The notes beneath the pieces are model-generated. The model was given only the letters and a program-made list of their open reading frames with translations, was not told the origin of the DNA and did no database searches. Positions 11,281 through 22,681 of a stretch of DNA of 64,000 nt are shown piece after piece. How positions within the stretch are numbered: the stretch's first letter is position 1; every line of letters starts with the position of its first letter. The position numbers were made by a program, and so were the translations under genes. Source of the stretch: Diaporthe sp. PMI_573. Its lineage: Eukaryota > Ascomycota > Sordariomycetes > Diaporthales > Diaporthaceae. The stretch is taken from assembly GCA_021399435.1 (NCBI GenBank), contig JAJTUP010000026.1, forward strand, positions 434,001 through 498,000, in the 5' to 3' direction.

Positions 11281-14200
11281 CCTTTCTAGTACTTCATGAT
11301 GGTTTTATCTACCGACATTTCGTCTTCTAGTACCTATAAGTTATATTTACTAGGCTATTCTTTCTACTTTACTAAGTAGTATATAGTATTCTTGATCTTC
11401 TGGTGGTCTTGGATCTCTTCTAGCTCCTATTTAGCCTATTTATCCTCTAAGTCTAGTAGGTCTAGGATGTCTTCTATTAGGTCCTTTAGGTTTCTTGCTA
11501 CTTAGGGCTTTAGCTAGCTTACGTGATATACGTGGTGTATTTGGGAGTACTTTTTTGGTAGGGTTAGACTATAGGCCTACTTACCTACTCAAGACATGAT
11601 CCTGAATAGGCTGACCCTCTATAGAGTAAGCTTCCTGTTTTTTAGGAGTAGATACTTGGTTATTAGTAATACTTATTAGCTGATCTTGAATTGTATAGGC
11701 TGGTGTTGATTGTTATAATTTCGGGCCTGTGTTTTAACTACTTGTTTTTAGTTCTCCTTATAATTTGTTTGAATTTACTAAAGTTTTTTAATACGTTCCT
11801 TGACTACTAGTACCTCTCTCTGAGGAACACTGTCTTTAGTAGGCTATTTATTATATAGAATAGTAAAAGATGGTTTGTAGCTAAAGAGAGCTTTGAATAG
11901 GCTTATTTTAATTATAGTGCTTTGTGTTAAATTGTAAGTGAAGAATGTAGTATGTAATAAGTTTGGCTAGTTCTAGGTGTTTTCTATTATAAATATCTTT
12001 AGGTATTGTTTTAGGGTTTAGTTTATTCTTTCTATTTGTCTATTACCCTGTAGGTAGTAAGTAGTAGTGTATTGGGTTTTGATTCTATTTAGCTAGCAAA
12101 GTATCTTCTAGAACTTGCTGGTGAAGGTTATGCCTCTGTTAGTTATGATTCCTTTAGGTGGTCCCTATTTACATTTAATCTCCTTATAAAAGATCTTGGC
12201 TAGTTTAGTAGTATTTATTATCGTGCTTATTATAGTAAAGAAACTTATCTTGGTATAATGATCTATAATAATTAGGATTATATCTACTTCCTAGCCATCT
12301 TTAATAATAGTTGGGAGTCTAGTGATAAAGTCTATACTAAGTTCTTGTATAGAGCTTGATGGAATTAGTAATAAAGCAAGCTCTCTATATAGGTGATGAC
12401 ATGGTGTGGATATATATTAGTATGTTGTATAAGAATATACGTAGTTCGCGATAGAGGCCTTTAAGCCTGGCTAGTAAAAATATCTTTTAACTAGGATTTG
12501 TATCTATGTTTACTCTTAGTACCTGCTTAGCAGCTCATTATAGTAGGTTTGTAGGATCTCCTGTTATAAGGCTTCTTGTTCTAGTATATATATATGTCCC
12601 TTCTAGTATAGTAGCCTGTCTTGGAACTTATAACTAGAACTATCTAAAACAGTATTATTTAAGGATTTAATCTTCTTAATAATAGCCTAGATTATAAGGT
12701 CTTCCCTCTAGGCTTTATAAATTAAGTCTAATAGTAGAGAGTAGGGCTCTTAGTATATTATACTTGCGTTGCTAATATATACCTAGACCTGGACTCTTAT
12801 TATGAACTACCCTTATAGGGGAGCTATAGACTTAAGCTAACGCTTTATTAAGGAGGAATCAAGTTTTAAGACCTCTTATACTTTAGTACTTCTGATTATA
12901 GCCTTAAACTAGGCCTGCTGTTAGTCTTTTAGATAGGATCGTGTATTCTTTTTAATAGTTATAACCATCTTTGATTCTAGAGTTAGGATCTAACTTAAAT
13001 TTAGAGGCTTTTCTTCTAATATATAGTTAGGCCTTCTTAATAGGCTATCTACTAGGTTTGTCTTCCTGGAGTAGTGTTTGATAGTGAAATCGAATCTAGC
13101 TAAATATATTAGCTATTAAACCTGTTTTTATGTTAGTTTTTTTTACTTTATGAAGCTATGGAGATTGTTATGATTAGAAAGAACTGTGATTGGTTCTTGT
13201 ACCCCTTTGAGGTATTGTTGCTAATGCCTGAAACTTTTAATAATAGTACTTAATTCCTTGTTGTAGGTCGTCTAATTAAGCTTAGCTCCTAAGAACTTCT
13301 TTAACTAAAAAGTAATTAGATGCTATCGAGATTTGCTCTTGTGGTAATGTTGTTGTGAGATTATTGATATAGTAGCTCTATCTAATACATTATACTTGAT
13401 TTGAGTAGGAAGTATAGGGTCGTAGTATTAGAGAAGAGGTACTTGTTAGAATCTTGTCTTGAGCTTCTTAAATACCTTTTGTGTCTTAGTGTTTTCTGGG
13501 GTAAAGAGATCTATCCCCCCTAGCTTTTGGCTGTGTTTCATACCCTTTAGTTACTTATTAAGTGGTTATATAATCTTTAAGTAATCCTTAATGAACCTTT
13601 GGTAGAAGTTGTAGAAACCTAAGAATATTTAAATGTTGTGGTAGGTGGTTGGTATTGGCTATTCTTGGATGGTCCTGATTCTGTTAGGGTCTATTTAGAC
13701 TCCCTTTCTTCTAACTAAAAATCCTAAAAACTTGATCTCTTCTTGAAAAAAGCAGTACTTCTTGATATTACTATATAACTCTACTATTATGAGATAATCT
13801 ATAATTATCTATATATATTTCTTGTACTCTTTCTTGCTTCTTGAGAAAATCAAGATATTATCTAAATAAATAATTATATAGATATTAATATAATCTCTTA
13901 AAACCTTGGTAATAAAAGATTAAAACGTAGCTGGTATGTTGGTTAATCTAAACAGTACTACTTTGAATTTATAATGTTTATATTGAGTACGAAAAGCAGT
14001 CTTCTATTCATTACCCTCTTAGATACGAATCTGATAATATACGTCTATTAAATTAATCTTAGAGAAAAACTATATGCCTAATAGTTAATCTAGAATCTCT
14101 AAAACTAGTAGTAAGGGGTACTAATTTTTTATTATTATTTTATTTAGAGCCCTATAGTTAATATAAAGTTGAAGGGTTTTATCTTTTTTTAGTATAAATA

Positions 14201-16280
14201 AAACTAGTATACTAGCGGGACTTTTGTTATGGGTGATTTACCCTGACTTTAAACTCTCTTTAAGCTATTTTCTTAAGACCTTGAGTTTTATTAATGAGAG
14301 TAGGTGTAGGGGTAGAAAAGGGGGTGAAGTCCCCTTTTCTAGCTTTATTATATGATCTACTTTCCTTCTTGGTGGTAATTTCTTAGCCTAGTCTTTAATG
14401 AAAAACTTCTCTAATCCCTTTAGTTATGGGTGTATCTGAGATGAATCTAGGGGTGACTTCTCCTCTTTGTCTATCTTTTAGGGCTCCTACTGATTTCTCC
14501 CTTCTTGTTTTGCTAGACTAGAAGGTTTAGTAGTAGGAAGGACTATGTAATAATAGGAGACCTTCTCTTGATTCCTTATAAAAGACTTTGTAGTCTGTTC
14601 TATTATATAAATCTTGTCCTGTTGAAGCTACTAATCCTTTGGACGGCTTTTGAGCCCTATTTGAAAATGTTCTAAACCTGGGGTACCTAATAGTAAAATA
14701 GACTCTGAGCGTTTCCTTTTAATTATGATATAATCTTATGTCTCCTTTCTCTAATTTCTAAAATGGTCCTTGAGTAATAAAGGTACTTGATAGATACTAT
14801 GAGTAGGAACCGTGGTTTCTTGGATTCCTACTATAGATACTGATGTCTTTATGGATAATTTAAGGCTAAACTTCTTAATAAAAGAAATACTAATTAAGTC
14901 TACTTATACCTGTGTATCTAGGTTAACCTTGATATGTCTTTAACTATACTTCGTGGTTACTTTACCTGAGATTGTAAATGTCTCTTAGACTTTAACTGTC
15001 TCTTTTTCTACTTTTGGGTATAGTTACTAGTCCCTTTCTTTAACCTTGGATACTGTTTCTGTGGGTGGTTGAGAGGTACTTTGACTTCCTCTCTCTTAGT
15101 TCTGACCTTGATAGCCCCTAGACTGATAGTTGCTATGGCCTTGTACTTGATTTACTAATATTGTAGTTTTTGTTGGTACTGGATAGTTTAGAGTATAGTA
15201 GTAGGTGCTTCTATACCTGTAGTATGTGGTTGTCTTACCTGTTTTGTCTGGAGGATTTAGCTTTAGGGTTACTTTGGAGGTACTTCCCTGAGTGTTTTGA
15301 TTTGGTGGGGTGTAAGAACCCCTGCCCTGGAATCTTTAGCCTCTACCTTAGCCTTGTGGCTAGGGGTTATTTAGAGTTCTTTCCCTTAAATTTGTGATGC
15401 TTTTTGAGAAGTTTCCTCCTCTGATACTTCCTGAGAAGTTTTCTCCTCGTCCTCTCTTGTTAGGGGTTTTATTAGTTCCCCCTTGTTTTAGGCCTACCTC
15501 TTTATGTTTTCTCTTTCTAACCCTCTCTAGGGTATTAACCTAAATTACTTAGGCGACTCTAACTATCTTGTCTCTAGTCTCTGGTATACTTAGGGTGTAT
15601 TTTGTTTGAATTTCTAGTAATATCTATCCTAATAACCTTGAGAGAAAGAATTTAGCCCTTAAATTATTATTTTTTATTTTTTATTTTAATTTTAATGTTT
15701 TGAGGTACTGGTGAAAGGTCTATGGATCTTGGTTTTCTTGTTGGTAAGTAGTATTAATTGAGTTTTGAATAATGCTTAATATGCCTTGGGGATCTTTCTT
15801 GAAATTGGAGCTAAAAGTCTTGAACTCGTCCTACTTGTAATAGTTGAATATAGACTTGTCTCCTCTTCTCAAGGATTTTATATGAGTATTCTAGTGGTTT
15901 TGACACTCCTTTTTAACGTGGTTTAATACATATATTATTTTTGTTTTGTTGTTGTGGAGGGTTTGTGGTTGTGAGATATGGGCCCTTTCTATGTCTATTA
16001 TCTAGTTGTTGTATTGCTGAAGGGTGTAGGCTATAGGTAGTGAAGTAATATTAGCTAGCTTTAGGTCTTTTGACTTGACTTTGATGGTTGTTTGAGCTGC
16101 TTCTAGAGTATTGATTTTTTGCTAAAGTAGTTGATTATGTTCCCGTTCTCGTGTTAGGGCATTATCGAGCTAAAGTATTCCCGAGCTGTCCTTGGTATCG
16201 TCGTGACTTCCTTGGGATCTTCCCCTTCTTTCACCAGTCTTTGGTGGTATCGTGGGTAGTGTGGTAAGAAGAATTAGAAT

Positions 16281-16474
16281 TATAATGGGCTCTGTACTAG
16301 GTACGATGGTCTGGTGAACTAGGAAGGCTAGTACGTATATTAGGTATAGGTATGGTGTAAGACTGATTCTTGCCCCCCTTAAGTCTGAGACGTGGGGGCT
16401 TCGGGTCCCTTTTTAGAAGGGCCTTTGCCGGGGCTACACCGGGGCTTCCCCGTGGCTTCCGCCCGGCCGTTACA
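16281..16474 (-). repeat. LTR (5' LTR of the gypsy element)
   Basis: Direct repeat of 8670-8863, same length, starting TATAATGGGC and ending CCGTTACA. In the minus-strand direction it precedes the gag start, so it is the 5' LTR and would have carried the element's promoter. Confidence 0.93.
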
Positions 16475-17430
16475 CTAAGGCAACCTTAGCCTTAGTTAGG
16501 GTATTTATCTTGTATAGCTTTTATGTAAGCCCCTACTAATATATATATTAAAAAAATGCCCTCTTGGCCCTCTATGCTTAAGAATAGCTTTAAACTATCT
16601 AGAAATGCTTAAAGATTAGTAGTAATTTAATAGATCTAAATAAGAGATTAAAGCTTGTAAGTCTAGACAATATAGCTGGTAGTAGGGTAGTACTAAAATA
16701 TAAAATCAAGGTTTTAAGGCTCTACTAGGATCTACTTTTAGTATTTCTACAACCTATAGTACAGCAGCCTATCTAACCTCCTCTACCTATATATCCCTTA
16801 TACTAGCCTTAAATACGACTTAGACCTAGGCTAGGCCTAGGTACTGGCCAATATATAGCCTCTTAAACTCTTACTAACATTCTTTAGCCGACTTATAATT
16901 ATAATAGACTTTCCTTTCTAAAAGGCAAGCAGGCCGTATAATTTCCTTAGACAAATCATAGCACAGACCTACTGTTGGTTGGACACGTAATTGAGTATAC
17001 TTAAAGGGGTTACCGAAGTGGCTAGAAAATAGCTTCAATTTGGTGGGTCTGTTGTCTGTTGCTTCTGGCTGACCCCTTTGTGGGCGGCGAAGCGCTTAAG
17101 TAGGGTGTAGCCAGAAGGCTGACTAATCTAAGGTGTGTATGGGCTAGTAGTTGGTCTAAGCGCCCTTGTTGCCAATGGCTGCCTGAGATGACTAAGCAGC
17201 TATCCGTAGCTAGCTAGCCAGAAGTGGCCAGCTGTAGCGGTCTGCTTTGGACTGATACTTTCGGCTATTGCTATTGCTATTGTTATTACTTATTCCATAC
17301 TGGCAGTTTCCTACTTTTGGCTAATTCTTCTAAAAACGTAGTTTCCTCTATATTATATATATCTGGTTATGTGATCTATCCTGTACTTTATTATATACTT
17401 TGGTCTATATATCCCTCTACCTAAATAATT
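16475..17430. mobile_element. Older repeat DNA flanking the gypsy insertion, possible copia LTR
   Basis: Starts with the right CTAAG duplication. 16560-16970 is AT-rich transposon-like DNA with many TAG. A less mutated segment from about 16973 (TGTTGGTTGGACACG) to about 17412 lies immediately downstream, in the minus direction, of the copia RNase H end, where the 3' LTR is expected; copia LTRs commonly start or end with TGTTGG/CCAACA. No second copy of this segment is present in the window to prove it. Confidence 0.4.
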
Positions 17431-18853
17431 ACCTTATTAGTATTAACAAAGTGTTCTAAAACCTTATTTGGTAATACCTTTGTTATAGTATCTATAAGGT
17501 TGTTGTTACTATTTATCTATCGTACCTTATTAATTTCCCGTTGTTTGTATGTTTAGTAAAGAGATATAATATTAATTATAAGTCTCTTTTCCTTAGTAGT
17601 TTCTAGTTTTACTAAATACTTATAGAGTAAGTAGGAATCTATATAGATTACTAGAGATATCTAATTAATACCTAATTAGTTAGTGATTAGCTTTAGAGTT
17701 GATAAAAGAACGATTTCTATATTAAAGCTATTAGTTATTCTATAGATCTTAGAAGTAAGAATACTTTAAGTAATTCTCTTATATTTTATAGAAGACTAGT
17801 ATATAATGTTTCCTTAAAGCTTATACTATAATATTATACTATTTACTTTCTTGTTAACAAGGATTATTATAAAGCTAATTTAAAAGTTAAGGTCTTAGTT
17901 ATTAGTAAAAGAACTATTAATAAAGACTATTAGTTTGGTAGTCTTTAAGTTAATTATAATGTATTGTAATTTTCTTGATAGATTCTTTATTTACCATTCT
18001 AAGCATTTGTTTAACTTAGTATAATTATTTTTATTAGGTATTTAGGCTTAGGTAATAACTAATAAGTTAAATAAAGCCTTAGGTTAATAAATTAAGGTAA
18101 GGTAAGTACTATAAGTATGTTATTTAAGATATTTTTAAGTAAAGTTATATAACTTTAGATTAATTATTATAATCTTCTTACCTTAACCCTTTTATTAAAG
18201 GTAAATAGCTCTTTTTAGGGTTATTGTTAGCTTATTACTATTAAAGTTAAATACTTTCTCTAGTAATAGTTTTTCTTTTAGCTTATATTATAGTTTTACC
18301 TTGATAATCTTCTTATCCTTAAAAGCTGAGAACTTTAATATATCTAGTAGTAGAGTGTTATCTGTCTATATACCTATAATAGTAAATTTATTCTTTCTAC
18401 TAGTAGATACTAGAAGATATAGATTAAACATTAAGGTTTGTATCTATAGTTGTTTATAGTAATAATGATGATAGGTAGTTTACTAATAAACTTTAGTTTT
18501 AGCGATTCTGTAGAGAGGCTTTACTACCCTTATAATTATACTAACTAGATACTAGGCTTGTATTTTAGAAGGAAGTCAGACTAGAATCTTATAAAATAGC
18601 TCTGACTTTAATTATAGATATGCTTGTATTACATTATATAGTTTAATACTAGTATTAATAGACTTAATTAGGCCAGGTACTATAATAATAAGAAGTTATT
18701 AACTAGCCTGTTAAATTATAGGTAATTATATAAAGATGTTCTTCTTATTCTTGTTACTATACCTCTAAATAATTAAGCGAGACTTCTTATAGAGGACCTT
18801 AGTCTTTTTCTTTATTTCTTATACTATTTAAGAGTTAAATAGCTAAAGGGTAC
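17430..18853 (-). mobile_element. Ty1/copia retrotransposon fragment (reverse transcriptase end and RNase H), RIP-degraded
   Basis: On the minus strand, 18500-18350 reads YRIAKTKVY...YYYKQL and GIQTDNTLLL, matching the copia RT region that normally has QTDDT (Asp to Asn here). At 17670-17545, LVIYIDSYLLYKYLVKLETTKEKRL and the following DTITKVLPNKVLEHFV match the copia RNase H and its C-terminus. Integrase, gag and the 5' part are missing: the element stops where the 520-bp repeat begins at 18854. Confidence 0.8.
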
Positions 18854-19373
18854 TGTTAAACGGAAACGCTCATTTAGGTGTGGGCGCTGCACGTAGGGAG
18901 TTACCCTAGACTTCACGGAAGGAGTTACCCTAGACTTTTTGCTAGTGGCGTGCGCGCTGGGAGATGAGTTTGGTGGCCGTGAGCCGATTTTTTGGGCTGT
19001 TTTAAGACCCTAACTTCGAACCTCTGCATTCCCCTTATTTCTTACCCAAAAAGCATGTAACCTAGTTTGTTAGATAGCCTGATTTCTGAAGTTTATCTGT
19101 ATTTAGTTTGGTTACTGTCAGGGTTAGGGTTGGCTGGCTGTTTGAAGCCAAAGATGGTGGGTCTGAGGGCCGAATTTTCCGGCCCCTCCATTCCTGCACC
19201 AGAGCCAACCGCAGCGTGCCCAGGGTTGAGGTCATGTCGGAGGGACTGTGAGGAGGGCTGACAGAAGCCCACTCGAATTCAATGCAAAGTTGTCCAAACC
19301 ATTCTCAAGCGTCCCAACAAGACCTCAGTGCACCCTACTGCTACCTGACTCCCATTCGATCCACCAACCTTCA
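18854..19373 (-). repeat. Interspersed repeat, copy A (about 520 bp)
   Basis: Starts TGTTAAACGGAAACGC and matches, in inverted orientation, 30517-31033. Shared landmarks include the GGCGCTGCACG block near 18888, the TTTTTTGGGCTGTTTTAAGACC block, the GTTAGGGTTGGCTGG block and the AACCTTCA end. Copy A has an extra tandem copy of GGAGTTACCCTAGACTT. Ends that read TG...CA suggest a solo LTR, but no target duplication is visible, so the class is open. It contains no credible gene. Confidence 0.8.
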
Positions 19374-21015
19374 GAAGCATACCTGCTAGGCTCTTGCTAG
19401 GAACAATTCAGCCCAGTGTAAGACTTTCTTTAAGCTATTCTCAGAGGGTCTTCAGCTCCTTTTCAAATAACAGACATAGGGGAAAAAATAGAGGTAAAGT
19501 GCCCGGAGTTAATTTAATAATATAATCTACTAGTCTCCTTAAGGGTAGGCTTTTAGCCCTCTCTTTAGTAAAAAATAGCTTGAGCCTCCTTAATTATAAA
19601 TAAATCTAGGAGGGATCTAGGAGATTCTTACTACCATCATCTATCCCACAAGGTTCCTATAAATCTATCTCGACTTTAAGGGTCGGGTTATAAGGTCCCT
19701 TAGAGAAAAGAGCTAAATAATAGAAGGCCGCCCCTTTCAACTCCTTATAAAAGGCCTAGGGGGTCTACTCCTTAAGGCATATATCCTCTTGTCCTAACTA
19801 CCAATTCTTTAGGGTATATTCTAGACCAATATAAAAAGCATAAAGGCTAGGGGCACCTAATAATAAAGCAGACTCTATACACCCTTATTCTACTATAATA
19901 TAGTTTCAAATCTCTTTTCTTTAATTTCTATAGTAGTCTTTTAGGAGAATAGAGACTTAGTAAACACCATACATAGATATACTAGCATGCTAAACTCTTA
20001 TAACTAGGATAGGGTCCTTTAAAAACCTTGTAAGCTTATACTACTTTATAAAAGAAAGACTAACTAGGTTAACCTCTACCTATATATCTAGGTTAACCTT
20101 TACCCTCTAGAGGCCTTATTTAGTAGCTACTCAGCTAGTAATTACAAAAGTTACCCTTCTCTCTACTTAATCTTTTTCCAAGTATAGTTATTCTTACTTT
20201 ACAGGAGTTTTAGAGGATCTTAATCTTAGTAAGCTCCTACTCTAGCTCCCACAAGATCCTTAATTACCTTGATATCCCTGATATCCTTAATATCCTTAAT
20301 ATCCTTAAAAATAAATACTTTCTCTTTCTCAGACTTGGCTTATTTAGGCCTCGACTACTGCCAGGACTAGGCAGCAAGGGGTATAATAATAAGTACTCCT
20401 ATAATGAAAATACTTGGTTAGATTACTCTGTTTATCTAGCGGGTTCTACCTTAAGAGTATTTCACTAGTACTTTCTTAAGGCTTTCGGTTTCCTTGATTA
20501 GTAATAACTCTACCTCTTAATCCTTGCCCCCTGCCTACATAGCTCCGACTTTAGGAGTTAGGAAAGCTTTCTCCCCTCCCATTTAGGGGAGGTTTAGTAA
20601 GGTTTCCTCTACTCCTCTTATTAGGGGTCTCTACTATATCCTCCCTTTTCGGTTACATTTCCTCATATCTTTATTTTCTAACCTATTCTAGAGTACTAGC
20701 CTAAATTACTTGGGCTAAGGTAACTATTTTATCTCTTATCTCTAGTATATTTATGGCGTAGCTTACCTGAATCTAGCTTGATAGCTAGAGGATAAGCCGC
20801 AAGAGATAGAAATTTACCCGTTCCTAATTACCTTAAGACTCTTGTTCCAATTCCAGCATCTCGAGGTACTAGTAAAAGCTTTATAGGTCCTGTTTTTCCT
20901 TCTAATAGGCTAAGTTAAGGGCAGTCTAAATAAAACCTATAATGTTCTAGGGGTCTTTCTTATAGTTCTTACTAAATTCCTTAAATTTATCCCACTTATA
21001 ATAGTCGAAAGTATA

Positions 21016-21658
21016 AGTATATTAGCCCGATTACGTAAGCAGACGTTCTTACGTAATACTAAATAAAATAAGAATCATAATAATATATATTACGTATATA
21101 TAATAAACCCCCGAAATAAAATAAAAGAATAAAAAGCCCAAATAATAAATAAATAAAAATATTTCTTTCTTTAATAACTTATTAATTATTAGGGCTATAA
21201 GGCTAAGACCTATATATCTTGCATACTAATAACCCATACTATAATATAAGCTAATAATATATGCTTACGTAATCTGCTTACGTAAGCCGGTTTCTAGAAC
21301 CTTCCACCTAGTGGGTAGGCGGAAACTATATATACGCCTCGACCCACCTTCTTTGGATCTAGTCTATTCGACCCACTTCCAATGAATTCTATATTATATA
21401 ATAATATGCTAATTATTAGCTAATGGATTACTAATTACCACTTGGTAATTAGTAATTAATAAATTCTCGAATATTCTATATACCCTCTTTTAAAGCTATA
21501 AATAAGCGGGTTCTCTCTCGAGAATAAGCTAGATATAAAAGCAAGCAAGCAACCAGAAAAATTCAACAACAATACTTTTATCTTTATACTATTATTACTT
21601 GATTACATAATCATCCCCTCGATCCTCACGTGACCTCCAAGAGAAAGTAGAACAATCC
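21016..21658. mobile_element. AT-rich insertion within gypsy 2, possibly a solo LTR
   Basis: This stretch breaks the alignment between the two gypsy gag regions. It carries several TTACGTAAGC motifs in both orientations (near 21025, 21049, 21262, 21277), a TATATATACGC promoter-like site near 21330 and a C/T-rich end. The lack of coding sequence and the length of about 640 bp fit a solo LTR or a non-autonomous element. Exact ends and target duplication could not be fixed. Confidence 0.4.
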
Positions 21659-21666
21659 TCCTCTAA

Positions 21667-22074
21667 CAGAGTATTGACACAATATATACAAAATATATAC
21701 AACTTTTTAAACACGTTTTAAAATATATTAGGATTTTTTAATACTTATAAAAGTAACATTATATTAAATTTCGAAAGAAGCGCTATCTAATGATATATTT
21801 TTCTTAGGGATAGGGTTATCACGTAATGCTGTAGACAGGGGTAACATTTGTATATATTTTGTATATATTTCTCTTCAAATTTCTCTAATATTTACCCCCC
21901 TGTAAAAACCTCTTTACCTTACCCCTAACCCTAAATGAACTATATATTAAATTCCTTTAGAGTATTTAAATTAGGGTTTCTTATATTACTTAAGCTTTAA
22001 ATTTATTATTTAAGAAGTTATTAAGGTTTTAAAAAAGTGTATATCTAAAATGTATATATTTTGTCACAACTCTG
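21667..22074. mobile_element. hAT-type MITE (408 bp) with 8-bp target duplication
   Basis: Bounded by TCCTCTAA on both sides (21659-21666 and 22075-22082), an exact 8-bp duplication. The ends are inverted repeats: the left starts CAGAGTATTGACACAATATA, the right (reverse complement) starts CAGAGTTGTGACAAAATATA, similar over about 45 bases. CAGAG termini plus 8-bp duplications are the hallmark of the hAT superfamily. The element is AT-rich and has no transposase, so it depends on an element elsewhere. It inserted into gypsy 2 and is therefore younger than it. Confidence 0.85.
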
Positions 22075-22489
22075 TCCTCTAATTAGGACTTTACGTATAT
22101 ATCCTAGCAGTTTCAGCATTCCTTATCTACATGGTCTAAGGTATAGATAACCTTTATATAATTATTATAGAGTAATTAGGGTTAAGAGATATAGGCCTAT
22201 TTAAGGTCCATTATCTAGCTGTTATACTGCTAGAGGAAGCAGCCTATAGGTAAAGTAGCAATATTGGCGAGTTTAAGGTCCTTTGGTTGCTTCTCAGAGA
22301 GTGTTCTGGCTATATTCAAAAGATCAAGCTGCTGTTATAGGCGGAGGTTTTCTCGCTAGAGCCGGGTGGTCTCTTCCTGCTAGAGGGTTTCCGAACTCCC
22401 TTTGCCATTGCTAGGACTTCCTTGGGATGCCCCCCTAGGGGGATTACTTCTCGGTGGCATCATGGGTAGCGCGAAGAGAAGAATCAGAA

Positions 22490-22673
22490 TTATCACAAGC
22501 GTAGGCGCCAGGCACGATAGTCACCCGAGGGTCAAGGGAGGAGGTCTGATATTAGGTGTAGGTAGGTTGCAAGACTGATTCTTGCTGCCCTCGTAAGTGG
22601 GTCGTGGAACCTTCGGGCCCTCCTTTTAAGGGCACGAGCCACGCCAGCCACTAGTTGCCATTTGGGCCTTACA
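22490..22673 (-). repeat. LTR of the second gypsy element, diverged from the first
   Basis: Shares GGCACGATAGTC, ATATTAGGTGTAGGTA, CAAGACTGATTCTTGC and CTTCGGGCCCTCCTTTTAAGG with the 194-bp LTRs and ends TTACA at 22673, but is less RIP-mutated and clearly a different subfamily. The left edge is approximate. Confidence 0.75.
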
Positions 22674-22681
22674 TGCTCGCA

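Larger units (their letters stand above)
8670..16474 (-). mobile_element. Full-length Ty3/gypsy chromovirus LTR retrotransposon, RIP-degraded
   Basis: A 7,805-bp element bounded by two 194-bp direct repeats and flanked on both sides by the 5-bp duplication CTAAG (8665-8669 and 16475-16479). Coding remains are on the minus strand, in the order of a gypsy element: gag start near 16255 (Met codon mutated to ATA), protease region, reverse transcriptase near 14180-13800 (LYINYRALNK, KTAFRTQY, and YLDN in place of YLDD at 13857-13868), integrase (TAYYLQGNRQIERINQTLEQ, about 12060-11995) and a chromodomain (ELEEIQDHQ...YYLVK, about 11430-11290). TAG at Trp positions, stops at Gln and Arg codons and Asp to Asn at the active site are C-to-T or G-to-A changes on one strand or the other, as RIP makes. 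No functional protein remains. Confidence 0.93.
19374..22673 (-). mobile_element. Second, truncated Ty3/gypsy element (gag and protease region plus 5' LTR), carrying two later insertions
   Basis: Clear nucleotide similarity to the gag-to-protease part (about 14300-16280) of the full-length gypsy: for example CACCTAATAATAAAGCAGACTC (19855) against its counterpart near 14690, and the gag start. The gag ATG is retained here at 22463 on the minus strand (MMPPRSNPPRGASQGSPSNG). RT, integrase and the 3' LTR are gone; the left side ends against repeat A. The coding part is split by an AT-rich insertion (about 21016-21658) and by a MITE (21667-22074). Confidence 0.75.

Noticed and set aside
18854..19373. 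DNA transposon with terminal inverted repeats
   Set aside because: The two ends (TGTTAAACGG and TGAAGGTTGG, read inward) are not inverted copies of each other; left as unclassified repeat.
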